Shown: positions 50,265-62,770, numbered from the stretch's first letter. The stretch: DNA of 64,000 bases from Cycas panzhihuaensis (GCA_023213395.1 CM041465.1:75213741-75277740), one strand, 5' to 3'. Made by a program: numbers and translations. The notes: generated from the letters alone by a model not told the origin.

Positions 50265-50387
50265 CCTTGCTCTATGGGCACTTCAAGTGCCAGTTTTGCC
50301 CACCTCATTTAGTTGTATGTCCTTATTGAGTTGGCGAGCTTCTCAAGATCCTCGAGTTGGGAATGATGTCCTTATATCCCCAACTTC

Positions 50388-51730
50388 TTAGTTCTCATCA
50401 TGTTTGTTAAAATGATTATTTTGTAAGGAGGATGTGCCTGAGGAAGATGGTCCTTCTACCACTGTTTTGCCTTTGTCAACTGAAGGTGGAGAGGATGGTT
50501 CTTCTATAATGGCTTTGCCTTTGTCAACTCTTCTATCTTCAAAAGATGGTGCTGGATGTGTACTTATTTGTTTAGAGTCACAACTTGTATCCTCCAAGGC
50601 TCTATTGTTAGCTTCCAACATTTGGAGTAATTTATGTCTGCCCCTCCCCCAAATTTTGGAATCTAAATATCATACTTGATAACATTGTTGTAGCGACATG
50701 AGGGTACTATAGAATCTAATTTAAGTAACTGATCCTCTCTCTGCAAAAATGACATCTTTGGTAACGATGATTTTTCATTGTGAAGGTATGAAGACCTTAT
50801 ACCCTTTCTTATCCATAGCGTATCCAACAAAGATACCTTTAAGTGCCCTTGGTTGGAGTTTATTTTGATCTGCATCCAGAATATGGGTATAGCATGTAGA
50901 GCCAAAAATTCTACGAAGTGAATAATGGGGGCTTGTCCTGACCACTTTTCATTAGGTGATTGTACTTCCTTTGATAGGCTAATAGCATTGATATAATAAA
51001 TGACTGTCCAGATTGCTTCAGCCTATAGATAGGTAGGTACATTTTTATATATTAACATAGCATGAGCCATGTTCATGATTGTCCTGTTCATGTACTCGGT
51101 AACTCCATTTTGTTGTGGGGTACCTGCTATTGTTGTTTGATGCTTGATACCATTGTCTCGAAGGTAGCTTTCAAACTCATGTGAGGTATATTCACCACCA
51201 TTATGAGTTCGAAGACATTTAAGTTGATAACTTGACTCTTTTTTAGTGAGGGCTTTGAATTCCTTGAATATATGGAATGCTTCATCTTTCTTGTGTAGAA
51301 AAGCTACCCATACTTTTCTAGTGAAATCATCAATGAAGGAGATTTAATATAGCTTGCCCTTTAGTGAAAGAATGGACATTGGCCCACACAAATCAGAGTG
51401 TACCAATTATAATGGATAGCTCAATTTCCACTGACTTTTGGGAAAGGGTTGTCAATGAGATTTAGCAATGATACAAGCTTCACATTTAAAGGGCTTAGAG
51501 GAGAACTTTGGAAGGTTTGGAAGAGTATTAGAAAGATCTCTAAGTCTATCAATGTGAACATGGCCCATACAAGCATGCCAAAGAGCTTCTGGAGACAATG
51601 TTGGATGGGTCAAGATGGAATTAAATACAAATTCTTCATCAGCACAAGGGCTTTGGGCACAATAGGCTTCAGAAGATGGAGAGCCATTCAGTCGAAAGAG
51701 TTTACCAGAGAGATGTCCAGTCAAAACCAC
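50388..51730 (-). pseudogene. Copia D integrase
   Basis: The zinc part LWHACMGHVHIDRLRDL and CEACIIAKSH (51,452-51,600) is intact. The core has HSDLCGPM (first Asp), then THNGGEYTSHEF (near 51,185-51,225) where the second catalytic Asp is His, and TPQQNGVTEYMNRTI (near 51,075-51,120) with the Glu kept. The Gln-Gln codons are intact here, unlike Copia-1 and Copia-2. A Ser/Asp/Lys-rich linker with a repeated VDKGK phrase (50,388-50,621) leads to RT. Confidence 0.85.
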
Positions 51731-53232
51731 CTAACTAGTTGGAGGGTGAATGACCTTAAGAGTCTGGTCATTTGTGGTTCCACTCATATCAAATCCACGA
51801 GAAATAAGTGTGGATAAAGAGAGTAGGTTTTGTTTGAGATTAGGTGTGTATAAGACATCAAGCAATGTAAAATCTTCTAAGCCTGGGAGTTTCAGGCAAA
51901 TGTTGTCAATTCTTTCAACAGGTTGTTGTGATTTATTAGCCATGTGAACAACTCCATGAACATTTGAGTCAAATGTTTGATATAGACTGCGATTGCATAT
52001 CATATGTTGAGTTGCTCCTGTGTCCATAATCCACTATCCATTGATTGAAGCCATACTATTGACAATTCCAATAAGGCTTGGCATTGGTGAAGGGAATTCA
52101 CAAGTGATATATCCACACCGAGCTTCAAAGTATCTCTTTGGTTGGTCAATGGCATTTGATACTGAAGATCCCTCAATTCTTTGAATGTATGCCTGTACAA
52201 AACTTGCACCACTAAAGGTTTCTTCACAAGTTTCTTTAACATTGTGAGCTCTATGTTTTGGTTGGAACTTGGCCAACTTATAAGTAGCAGTTATGTAATA
52301 TTTTGCTAAGTGTCCTTTACGGTTATATCGATCACACATAATGGTTTGATTACCAGTCCCTGAAGAAGTACTGGTTTGGCCTGACTATCTTGCTCTTTGA
52401 TGAGGTGGTCCTTGGTCTTGAAACTGTCGAGGTTGTGATTGAGGGTTTGATTGATCTTGTGGATGATTTCCCATATTTCTTCCTCTTCCTCTTACTTGGT
52501 TATTTCCTCTGCCAGGAGAGGGACCTTGATTTTTTGTGTAGCAAACTTCTTCTTCTACCTCAAAGGCTGCATCTGGAAGAGAGACAGAGGTTACAAAGTT
52601 TGTATCAAAGGTCTTGTCAAATTCTATGAAGTTCTTAGTAAGTGCTTTGAAGTTGAGTGTCTTCAATGTTCCACTAGATTGAAGACTTCCAAGCAAGTTT
52701 TTATAATCAGGGACATGTAAACATGACTGAATTAAAAATGCCAAGTGATGCATTAGGTCTTAAAGTCTTTGTCAATTGCCTGTTTGATTGTTCGAAGGAT
52801 ATTTATTATCCCATGAGCTCGTCCCTTCTATATTTTTTATTTGTTCATTTTTAAAACAAGATGAACAAATTCTAAATCTGACTTTGTATCAAAGTTCTTT
52901 CTAAGAACTTCTAGGACCTTCCAGGCTATATCATGTTCCTCTTCATTTATCAAGTTATGTAAGGAGTAATCAATGACCAACAAAATTCCTACACGAAACT
53001 TTTCATTATCTATCTCCCATTGTAGTTTAGCTACATCATCTGTAGGAGCTGTTGGGGCAGATCCACTAGAAGCAGCTGTTGTAGTTATTTCTGGTGTGCT
53101 GGGTGTAGGCTGTAAGTGGGCTCTCCAAAGGCCTTCATACTTTGTAGCATTTTTAATTCTAGTATACCATATATCCCAATTTTCTTTGCCTTTCAATATG
53201 CAATTAACATTTTACTTGAATTAAGATGACAT
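51731..53232 (-). pseudogene. Copia D gag and protease
   Basis: Gag: KGKENWDIWYTRIKNATKYEG (near 53,140-53,190) and the UBN2-type helices to 52,837, continuing in 52,753-52,385 with an Arg/Gly/Gln-rich tail. The zinc knuckle MCDRYNRKGHLAKYYI (near 52,290-52,340) has Tyr at two expected Cys positions, so it should not bind zinc. The protease motif WIMDTGATQHMICN (near 51,985-52,035) is intact at Asp-Thr-Gly-Ala. A start codon at 53,230-53,232 is followed at once by a stop. Confidence 0.82.
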
Positions 53233-55222
53233 GGTGATGATGACGAAGTAGAAGAGATGATAGAAGTATGTGCCACTGACACGTGTGGCTAGTACACCTA
53301 GTGCAACAGGGATGTAAAAATGATTGTTATGATGAGAAGCAAGCAATGATTAACTATTTTTCAACAATTATATAAAAAATAAATATAAGTAATGATGCAA
53401 GAATGAGGCCTAATGTAGAGATGACAAATAGTGGTGATATGTCATGCCACTAACCTCTCACTTATATCCAAATGTAGGTGAGGTTTCAATGCCTAAGGCT
53501 TCTAGTATACGATTAAGGCCTTCACTCGCGATACTTGCACCTACGCTTGGTGATGAAATCCAAGTCAGAGTGGAGCCCAGGTATTCCTAGTCCTCACCCA
53601 GTTCACCAATGAGCAGTTATATACCTCCTCCAAAGAGTCAAATAGTACTGTGTATCCCACAGCTATGATGGATATTGGACTAAGTTAATTTTAATCTTGC
53701 ATTAAGATTTTTAGTTTTCCCATGTGGTTATCAGGATTATCCCTGATTGGAGGCTGTAGGTATGGCTAACCTATCCCTCCACCACTATTCCGATTAAGAC
53801 CAAACCTAATATGAAACTCACACCTCCCTTACGACCTAGACTTCAGCCAACCTTGGTATTTTTCAACCAAGACGAGTGTGTGCACAAGTCAAGAACTGGT
53901 GATATAGATTGTACAGATGAGATTCCTTTTAGGAATAGTATAAGATGTTTCCATATAACTGAAAACTGAAATAGAAACTTGCTAAATGTGCTTGCTTACT
54001 TTTCGTGCTTGCTTTATTATTATTACTGCTTTTATGATGCTTTGTTATTGTTGCTGCTTTTGTGATGCTTTATTGTTGTTGCTACTTTTGTGATGCTTTA
54101 TGCTATATATGCAAATAGAAAAGCATGCTAGATTTAGCAGGGGAACTGGATGTTGCTTTTGATCTAAGGTTTCCCTTACTTTAGTATAATGTTTCTAAAT
54201 ATGATTTTGGAAGTTTTGATACAAAAGACACAATGGGCTAAAAATAGGATCAACTTGTGACTAAAATAATGATTTTTCTAAATCTATATGCATGCTATTT
54301 TGCCTTATTTTGTGATTTTTTCACAAAATTTACAAATAATGATAAATGGGTAAATTTTTAGAAATTACAAATATGAAGGCCTAAATGATAAAATATGAAT
54401 TTATGACAGAAGGAAAGAGTGTTCAGAATGTCATTTCTGATGGAGTTATGAAGTCAGATTTTAGAAAAGGCACAAAAACTTTTTTGCTTGAAAAAGCACC
54501 AAAGTAAAATCATGCCAGATCAACTATCTCAGAATCTGGACTTCAATATGTAAAAAGTTATGTTTTGATATGTACATTAACTTTTCCTTCTTCACCATCT
54601 ATAAAATCTACTAAAAAATTGCTCGAAATGCCCTTGCAAGGTCCTTTGTAGGGTTGAGTAGGCAAAATCAGCAACTGTGAGAAAACTACATAGATCTCAC
54701 TAACCAATGGATGAAATTTGATGAGATTTATCTTAAACTAATCTTAAGACATAAATATACCAAATCCCTTAATAAAACTTTTAGATATTCAGCTTATAAT
54801 TGAAGGATTTCATTAGGAAAAGTGCTGTAAATCACTTATCCACAAAATTTACCCTTTTTGTCACAACCAAAACTCATTGTTGCATGCTGAATCTAAAGTT
54901 TCTATAGAAGACAAAACTGATCCTCTAGTGAAGGAGACCTTTCATGACAAATTTCATCAAATTCTGAGATGGTTGAAATTTTATGAAAATTTAGGCCTTT
55001 AATACTTCTGGGACTATTCTGACAGCTGAACGGCTTCAAAAACCTGTATTCTTCACCTCTGAATTTTTGCACATATGTACAAATCAGCAACATGAAAAAT
55101 ACTATAATTTTATGCTCTCAAAATATTAAAAAAATGAATGCACTCTTAATACTTCGTATTGAAGGTGAAGGACAGGCAAAATGACTCCATGCAAGTGGAA
55201 TGGAGTGAATAAATCCCTTTCT
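53233..55222 (-). other. Copia D 5' leader (about 2 kb)
   Basis: Long non-coding leader between the primer site and gag, with no feature besides a 28-bp triplicated unit at 54,016-54,099. Open frames are short and lack domains. Confidence 0.6.
54016..54099. repeat. 3 x 28-bp tandem repeat
   Basis: Three adjacent units ending TGATGCTTT (54,043, 54,071, 54,099), each with a TTATTGTTGCTGCTTTTG-like core. It lies inside the Copia D leader. Confidence 0.85.
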
Positions 55223-55235
55223 GGCTCTGATACCA
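55223..55235 (-). other. Copia D primer binding site
   Basis: The minus strand reads TGGTATCAGAGCC beside the LTR, a perfect match to the initiator Met tRNA complement commonly used by plant Copia. Confidence 0.9.
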
Positions 55236-55237
55236 CA

Positions 55238-55549
55238 TGAAAGAAGGATGGATTTAGGAGATAAATCACTCACATACACACAATGGCAATGGAGAATGAA
55301 AAAGAAGATGAAATAAGATATGAGAGCAAGCTTGAAGGTGAGAATGAATAATAACTCCCTCCTTGAGATTTTACCTTTTATTATTGAGGATGAGCATTAG
55401 GGTTAGGATTTTCCTGCCTAATGACATGAACCTGAAATTACATCTAAATGCACATAAAGTACATTTCATTAAGAGACTAATGCTAATAATATATCCTAAG
55501 ATCACATAATTAATCTATACAAATAACCCTGATACATTAACCACTTTCA
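55238..55549 (-). repeat. Copia D 5' LTR
   Basis: 312 bp, TGAAAGAAGGATGG to CCACTTTCA on the plus strand, followed by TGTGA. Confidence 0.95.
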
Positions 55550-55554
55550 TGTGA

Positions 55555-57615
55555 GTGACCAGATGAGAGAGTAAGGGTATCAATCATTCATAATTCTATT
55601 CACCCCTACCATCTATGAGGAAACTTTCTTGGATTTAGATTGTATTACAATTAAAGGAGATTCACACATGAGAATGGCTCAAATCTCACTGCAGCTACCA
55701 CATTGCCATTGTCATTATACTCAAGTCACAGATGATGTTAAATTGCCTAAATCACCATGGAATTTCATCATGCAGATGTTGTATTCAGATAGATTGGGTC
55801 ATTGATCTCATTTACTTTTGCCATGATTATCATAATCAATAGATTCACTTGGTATATTCATGTAGAGACCACACAGAGATAGTAGACAGATGCCACTAAA
55901 GATTACATAGAGACATGCCATGTATTCCTTTACTACTTACCTCTGCCATGGAGAAAATAACATAGATTTATACATTAGTCTATAAACCCTATACACAGAT
56001 ACACACAAATCACCATATATCAGAGATCAAAGTAGTATTATCAAAAGAGAAATGATAAATTTAATTAGCGACCGCACGTAGAGATGTCAGCTATGATAAT
56101 ATATACACCTAAATCACCATCGCTCACCTTGTTCGAATGCCATCGATTAAAATAATAGATGTATTACATAGTCAGATGAAACTATTTTAATGTAGAGGAT
56201 GTTTGTAGTTTGACTTTTGAAAGCCCTAAAAAGATTTACAATGTTTTTTATGAATTTAATTGAACTATATAGTTTTTTAGATCTAGTTTTTCCCATTAAG
56301 TCTCAGCAGGCAGTCATATGGAATGCTTATATGACCAGGGACTAAGGTATTATAAGGGAAGACATCAAAGTTTAATAAATTAGATTGGATGCTTTTTTAT
56401 TTTTCAAAATTCATATTTTATATTTGATAATATTTTAGATCTATTTTTATTTTCTAAAGGATCATGCATTATTTCATGGCATACTGGCATGTTTTCTCTC
56501 ATATTTCATCACTCGTGTATCATATTCAGATGTTGTCTATTACATTGGAAAGTTGACTTCGAGATGGTTACAACGAGTGGTAACATAACCTATTTTGGAT
56601 AATAGAAGATAGGGAAAATTTAATATAAAGTTGATGCAAAGAGTCAGGGAAAATTTAGGGTAAAGTTGATGCAATGGCTCCAAATTACATTTTTTATGAA
56701 TTTCATATTAGTTTTCCAAAATTTTAAACTAATTCCAATACTTTTCATGGCTTCAAACATGATGATTAAATTATTTTTAAGGAATGGTGGATGATTATTA
56801 TAGTATGGCTTAAAATCAAGCATTTTGAGGTCTATTTATGATATTTTGAGGCCCTTTAGTTGGACAAATTCATTAAGTAAGGAATATTTGATGGATTTAT
56901 CATATAAAATATCCTTGATATGGTAGTTATTGATTTCTCCCTTCACAATATCATATTTGGTTTATCTAGTTAGATGTTGAGTAGAGTTGTCTTATTACAG
57001 TTAACTTACCATGGCTAAGTAGTTTGACCTAGTCCTAGAGTTGATTATTCAAGATGATCTAATTGATGAAACTTTGTTGGTCTTACAAGCAATTTGAAAA
57101 GATGATGAACCATGTATTTGAAGCAATTTCCTAGTGAACCGATGATTACATCTGTTGGTCACCCATGTATTTCGGTAGATGGATATTGTTTTATATGGAA
57201 TTAGATATCACTTTGCTTAATTTGATGGTTAACTAAATGTAGATTAAAAGCAGCTGCCACATAGGTGAAGATATGAAGATATGTACAGGACACTTCATAT
57301 ATGTTAGTTTATATAAGTTGATAGTTTACGGAGACAAGCATATAGTTATAGGTCTTTTACAGGTTATAGATGATTTTGATGCTAATGCAGAAGCTATGTC
57401 TGAAAGAGAGCCTTACAATATAATGAATTCACCCATAACATTTCATCGTTTGATGCATATAGGATACATGATACAAGTTATTTATAGGTTATAAGGGATA
57501 TTATTTATAGGATACAGGATACAAGAGACAATTATAGGTTACAAGTTCCAGCATACAAGATAAAAACTTGAAGATTCAAGATCAAGATTTAAGGACATTA
57601 AATATTATCAGGGGG
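55555..57615 (+). other. Element C internal region, right part
   Basis: Non-coding. The last 250 bp contain short degenerate repeats of TATAGGTTATAAG and GGATACAGGATACAAG (57,350-57,560), then the purine tract before the LTR. Parts near 57,140-57,280 resemble element X near 19,550-19,910. Confidence 0.55.
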
Positions 57616-58102
57616 TGTTAAAACATAATGCTTAATGTATATAGTGTACACATGCACTTCCTACCATTCACCTACTTTGAGATATGTGAGATGCATACAT
57701 ATCAATGCTATCCCACTATTGGATGATGTAATGGATCACATTATATTTGATAGGCTACTCATGAGGTGATTCTCACTATTTATATGTACTCTCACTTATT
57801 GATAACTTGAGAAAGGAGAGAAAGGCTGAAGACTTGGAGATGTAACCTTTATAATCATAAGCAAAGTCCTAACTCCACCTTCTCTTGTGGTTTTTTCCAT
57901 AATGGTTTTTTCACATATAAATCTTACTATCTTGTGGTGATAATTATATTTAATAATATGTACTTTACATGTTTGATGTTTTATGTGTACATACTCATGA
58001 GTTCATATTATTACATCTTTATATTTTAACATGGTATCAAAGCAATCTTGTTACCCTATTTTAACATGGTATTAGAACAATTTTGATCCCTATTTTTTAA
58101 CA
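57616..58102 (+). repeat. Element C 3' LTR
   Basis: 487 bp, TGTTAAAACATAATGC to TTTTTTAACA. It has three tandem TTTTAACATGGTAT-type modules at its end against two in the 5' LTR, which accounts for most of the length difference. Confidence 0.8.
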
Positions 58103-58339
58103 ATCTTTAGGCATAAGAATTTACTAAATACATAATCTTGGAGTTTGTTTATTATCAAAATGTTCTTGACTTGTTTCTTACAAGAAAAGAAATTATCATT
58201 GCCTAATAATTTAATTGTGTTTGTTGCAACCACTTAAAGTGCCATTTTATCTTAAGTATATGTCTTGTCTATCTAGAAAGGTTTGTTAATCTAGTAGCTA
58301 TAGTCTTAATATTTCCTTTCCTAATAGCCCCTAGTAATT
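58103..58339 (-). pseudogene. Copia A gag N-terminal remnant
   Basis: Decayed minus-strand continuation of Copia A gag beyond element C. Similarity to the Copia-2 gag start is visible (AATAATTTAATTGTGTTTG against the 11,720-11,745 region), but no open frame remains. Confidence 0.5.
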
Positions 58340-58700
58340 GAGATGGTTCTATTTGATGATGTGCCTACTTACAAGTGGTAGTTTGGGGACCTTATATACC
58401 CAAAGATGCATAGGCTCTATTGAAGGTTATCACCCCTGTAACACTATTAACCCACCTACACTAGATTTATGAACTAAACAAGAGATCCTCATCTAAGGGT
58501 GCACTTACAATGGAAACACTCACCCTCTCTAGGTATAAATTAGTCTCCAAACTCTAAGGTTTTTAGTTATTCACCTTATTTTGCCACTTAATACACTTGA
58601 TAGTTATTGCCTTCCCTTATAGTTCATAGAGTTTGAGAAAGTACAATAGCATATATAGTAGTGGTACCTTTAGGGGTCCTAATTATTAACCTTACAAGAT
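58340..58700 (-). repeat. Conserved Copia 5' leader block, copy 3
   Basis: Minus strand shares TTAGGACCCCTAAAGGTAC, GTGTATTAAGTGG, AGAGGGTGAGTG and GTAGGCACATCA with the blocks at 2205-2580 and 11,885-12,245, in the same order and at the same place before gag. Confidence 0.65.
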
Positions 58701-60365
58701 TAGTAATGATGGTGGTTCACTTAGGAATTATCTTTCTTAATATTTTAAGTTTTTATAGATTTTATGATTAAAATTTATAATTTTTTTGGTGTTTATAAAT
58801 AAAAATATATTAAAAACTAAAAAATCCCTAAGAAACTAAAAATAACTTGAAACATATCAAAATTTGGGCTAAAAAATGACTTAAAATAAGCTAAAAATAA
58901 TTTTAAAAAGATTAAAAATAAAACTTAAAGATGGATTCAAATATTAAAAGAGGAATATTCTATAAATATTCTAAAGTATATAACCTAAAGTTTTAAAAAC
59001 TGTATAAAAATAGATAATTTTAATGGAGGTTGCAAAAATAAGGCAATGAAATAAGGATACAAAGGATGATTTCACTTTAACAAAGTTATGGAAATTCAAT
59101 ATGACACTATATCTGAAGTTAAAATGGTATCAAATGGAAATTCAATCTGACACTGTAACCTGACACTACAATGTTTCATCGATTGTACAAAGAATGGCAA
59201 GCAAATGAAACCATGAAAGGTTGCCCAAGCTTTCCTCTATAATTCATCAATCAATTGATTAATACTTTACTAAATTAGAGTCCAACCTCTACCTTTGCTT
59301 GTAACTAGATTATGCTCAGTTGATATGGGAGAGGGTTGTTAGAGGGTTAGAAAGTAATAAAGTCATTGAACATAAAGAAGATGTCTTTGGGGATGATTTT
59401 CTCACAAAAGATCTCCTCCCACAGGAGGATGAAGCCATGGGATGAATGTGGTTGATTCTCAATAGAACCAATGATATTATATTATTGGTTGAGTTATAGA
59501 ACAACAAATGGATGAAGTAGAAAGAGAAGGGTCTAAAAGTTAACACTCCTCTTGCCAAAACTAAAATGCCTACTTAGAACTATAAACCCCTATGTCAAAT
59601 GTCTTTCTTAATGCACTAGGTCACTTAGACACCATCAATAATCGTGAAGGTAGCTGATAAAAAATATATAGGATAAAATCTCTATAGTAGTCAAACAGAC
59701 AATTATATATAGTTAAATCAAGATATCACTAGGGAGAATTGCCTTTATGAACTGGAACATTACCTGAAATACAAGATTAGCTTGAGTGCATTCCCTCTTG
59801 TCAACAACTGGCTATTCTACTAGATACACATGTTCTTTATGATGAAACCTAGGGACTCATTCATTGTTTTTTTGTTTGTACCAAATGGTATGTCATATTG
59901 AAGCTAATGTATCATGGTATATTTAGGGATGGCCTCATCTTCAAGTAACCATCGAGGTGAGAAACCCAATCATAATCTTAAGAAACTCATACAATAATTA
60001 CTGGTATTGAACAAATAGTGAATGGTCAATACTAATCCATAAACAATTTAATAAAGAAGCTAAAAGATCACTAAAAAAAACACATCACATGGTGCATTTA
60101 AATTTCAAAAGGCCGCATGCACTTCTATATGAGTTGAGAATGTGTAGACCCATATCCAAACCATAAATAATAATAATTATCATCTTCACCATTATCATAT
60201 ACTTATTCCACTTTAATTTCATGGATAAATTCAGGTAGATGATAATGAATTAGCACTCTATAGCTACTCAATGGAGTAGGCTCATGGACTATGAAAAATT
60301 GGGGTATCTAGATGTAATAAGAATGTTGAGTTATTGAAGGACATACAGGTAGAGACTAAAACTAT
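58701..60365 (-). other. Copia A 5' leader
   Basis: About 1.7 kb of AT-rich non-coding DNA between the leader block and the primer site. No domain in the short frames (for example 59,316-59,558). Confidence 0.6.
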
Positions 60366-60377
60366 GCTATGATACCA
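60366..60377 (-). other. Copia A primer binding site
   Basis: Minus strand TGGTATCATAGC, one mismatch from the initiator Met tRNA complement, two bases inside the LTR. Confidence 0.75.
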
Positions 60378-60379
60378 AG

Positions 60380-60836
60380 TAAAGGGAAGTGGCATTTAGG
60401 CCAACTTCCACCTAGGTTCCAATCATGTAAAGTATGCATGTAAACAAGACATCAAATGTGAGGAGGTGAAATTAATTAATCATCCAAAACCAACATCAAC
60501 ATTCATTCATCACTCATATTGCATTACATTGAGTTATGTCTCATATATAAAAATATTAATAGTTATGAGAGAGCCAAAGGAATATGAAGGGTTGATCATG
60601 CAAGGTGACATTTGGCGTCTTGTATGATCAACTTGCATGTGTATTACAATGAGGTATGAGAAAATATAACCCTATGTACTTAGGCTCACAACCTCAAGTT
60701 GTAACTAACCACAAACATAACAATATTACCCTTACAATATACTAACTTTACTAATATGACTTCAATAATACAAATGTATAATACATTTATAAAAGACTAA
60801 GGTGAATTAATGAATTCAACATTAATTCTTCTATCA
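60380..60836 (-). repeat. Copia A 5' LTR
   Basis: 457 bp, direct repeat of 24,933-25,374 and followed by CTTAT (60,837-60,841). It is slightly longer than its partner because of small insertions such as GCGTCTTGTATGATC near 60,617. Confidence 0.85.
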
Positions 60837-60841
60837 CTTAT

Positions 60842-62129
60842 ATCAACTTGGATATAAAAAGACTAAAGGCTAAGAACTTATCAATAGCACTATTGTATAT
60901 GGTAGGACTAAGTTTAAGGACCTTACAATGGACTTGGGATTTGAGACCATTTATGAATAGGTTATAAAGTAAGTAATCAATAAAGGGCTTTTGGAAAAAG
61001 TAAACAAGATCATGGAAGTGATAGATAAAGTCTCAATAAGACTAATCTTCCCCTTGTTTAAGAAAGAAAAGGGATTTCATCCTAGTCTAGAATGGGCAGG
61101 CAATGTCAAAGTAGTTGATAAAGGCATAAAAGAGCTCAAATTAACTAAATATAAGCATCAAGAAACCTATAAAAGTACTTTTGAGTATTACCCACTAAGG
61201 ACGTAGGGAAGATCTGCATCAGGATATGCTCATAAGAAAGGTAATTAAAACATGCAAGAATAAAGACTTGTATGTGATTAGTGAGATCTTACTCTAACTC
61301 CCCACTAAACTTATGAAGTTTAGGGATAAAAGGTGGAAGAGGACCTATTATGGAAAAAGATTTCCTCTTATAATCTGCATAAGTTCTCCTTCGCATGAGG
61401 TAAGAGGAGGATGGTTAAGTAGTTAATTAGGATGGAGGAGTTATCCAATATATAGGATGATCTAGGTATGGAAGAGGTTAAGAAATGCTAGAAGAGCCAA
61501 CATGAATGGGATTACCAATGTATGGATGAGAATATTGCAATATCTATGATGTGTTTGACTAAGGTTCTTCAGATCCCATAGTAGGAACTTAACAGAAAGA
61601 AACATTGGACTATGAAGGAGCCCAAGGAACATTAACAATAACTCTAAGAGGGGGATTCTATCTAACTCCCTAAGCTAGTTGGGAATTGTGAGTGGTCACA
61701 AATTGCTATAGAGGGGGTACAATACCAGTAGATGGAGGTCATATCCATGAATATATAAGAGGTACTTAATTAGTAAGAGTAGGTCCCACTTGACTAGATT
61801 AGGTAGGCATAGAAACATATGTATGAGACAATGAAGAAGGAAAGATAACTTTATAAGAATAAGTAAAGGATTGACCCCATGGAGAAATGGAGGAGGTACT
61901 AAGCCATTGAGAAGAAGTTGTAGTAGTAAAGTAAGGAAGGATGGGTAGAGTAGTAGAATAAACTAATTGAATAGTGATAAGACGAATTAGGTTAGGACCC
62001 AAAAGTGATACAAGGTCCTGATAAGATAGACCATATAAGGGCTAGAGTAAACTAGAAAATCTAAGGGTGGGACCATGGCTAAATAAATGGGGACCCTGAA
62101 GTAAAGAGTGTTAGACAATATGACAACAA
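60842..62129 (-). pseudogene. G2 gag, N-terminal part
   Basis: Minus strand, decayed. A capsid-like FINGLKSQ stretch near 60,935-60,960 and a Pro/Ser/Thr/Tyr-rich N-terminal region at 61,560-62,100, matching the Pro-rich N-terminus of Gypsy B gag in character. It continues past an insert at about 62,770-63,110. Confidence 0.55.
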
Positions 62130-62770
62130 TGTTTTAAAGGCCATAATTTTGATAAGTTGGCAGTGCAATTTCCTCCCAAATTTCCTCAGGGGGGATCTAA
62201 GGGGGGTGGGAGCCCCCTTTAACTGGGAGATGTGGGGGGGAGCCAGAACCACCTTCGTAAAGAGGGGGTTTAGGGGTGGTAGCTACTAACCTAAAAAGTT
62301 AGCACTAAAAGACATACTAAATTGTAAAGAGAATTGGGGTCATTCATTCAAAATACCCCAAATTTAATGGTCAAGATTGGTGCCTTATATGACTCTCTCA
62401 TATAGCCTGATTTAGGGTGTTTTTTCATTATGTTGATGGTATTCAATATATTGGATATACTGTGAGGAGTTGGGCAACTGGTTGTTGATGTTGTGAGCAT
62501 TTTATTGTGGATTATATACATTTCTCCATTCTTTAATAATAAAGATCGATACATTTTCTATGTGGATGTTTCTCTAGCACGCTGCTAAGGTTTTACCATG
62601 TTATATCGGGTGTATATGTGATACTTTAGCTTCCTAATTCATTTACTATATTATCTCTGGTTTAAGAACTTGCATGTTATATTTTAGTTTTGATTCCTGT
62701 AACTAGTTGTAAAATAGTTTAGATCTTGGTGACAGTTTTTGGTTATTGGGACCTAGTTTACTTAATAAAG
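62130..62770. repeat. Unidentified insert in G2 gag, possibly a solo LTR
   Basis: Breaks the Pro-rich G2 gag sequence on either side. It begins TGTTTTAAAGG and has a G-run cluster near its left end, an AATAAA-like signal near 62,537, and a stretch near 62,560-62,620 reminiscent of Copia LTR 3' halves. I found no target duplication or second copy, so the identity is open. Confidence 0.3.
62187..62275 (+). other. G-run cluster (possible G-quadruplex)
   Basis: Runs of six, six, three, three and seven G within about 75 bp, then a further run of five in the following 30 bp, in otherwise AT-rich DNA. The spacing permits a G-quadruplex. A GGGAGCCCCC stretch could instead pair as a hairpin. Confidence 0.5.

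Larger units (their letters stand above)
47901..55549 (-). mobile_element. Complete Ty1/Copia element D
   Basis: 7,649 bp, minus strand. LTRs of 312 bp each at 55,238-55,549 (5') and 47,901-48,212 (3'), with inverted ends TGAAAG/CTTTCA. Primer site TGGTATCAGAGCC at 55,223-55,235, polypurine tract (plus strand CCTCCCTC) from 48,214. Target duplication TGTGA at 47,896-47,900 and 55,550-55,554. By my hand alignment the LTRs differ at 20 of 312 positions, nearly all transitions. All Copia domains are present, but stops and damaged residues make it defective. Confidence 0.95.
46163..58102 (+). mobile_element. Element C: non-coding LTR retroelement with Copia D inside
   Basis: Direct repeats at 46,163-46,612 and 57,616-58,102, a primer site at 46,613 and a purine tract ATCAGGGGG just before 57,616 give plus orientation. 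Its own interior (46,613-47,900 plus 55,555-57,615, about 3.3 kb) has no Gag or Pol frame, so it resembles a LARD-type non-autonomous element. Flanking 5-mers are ATATT (46,158-46,162) and ATCTT (58,103-58,107), a one-mismatch target duplication. It is inserted in the gag of Copia A. Confidence 0.8.
24933..60836 (-). mobile_element. Ty1/Copia element A, interrupted by two later insertions
   Basis: Minus-strand Copia with LTRs at 60,380-60,836 (5') and 24,933-25,374 (3'), a primer site at 60,366-60,377, a polypurine tract at 25,375-25,383, and 5-bp target duplications CTTAT at 24,928-24,932 and 60,837-60,841. Its own sequence is about 7.3 kb. The rest is Gypsy B (27,820-44,505) and element C with Copia D (46,163-58,102). 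Across the Gypsy B insertion the integrase reading frame is restored exactly when one ATAAC is removed, which confirms the reconstruction. Confidence 0.85.
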
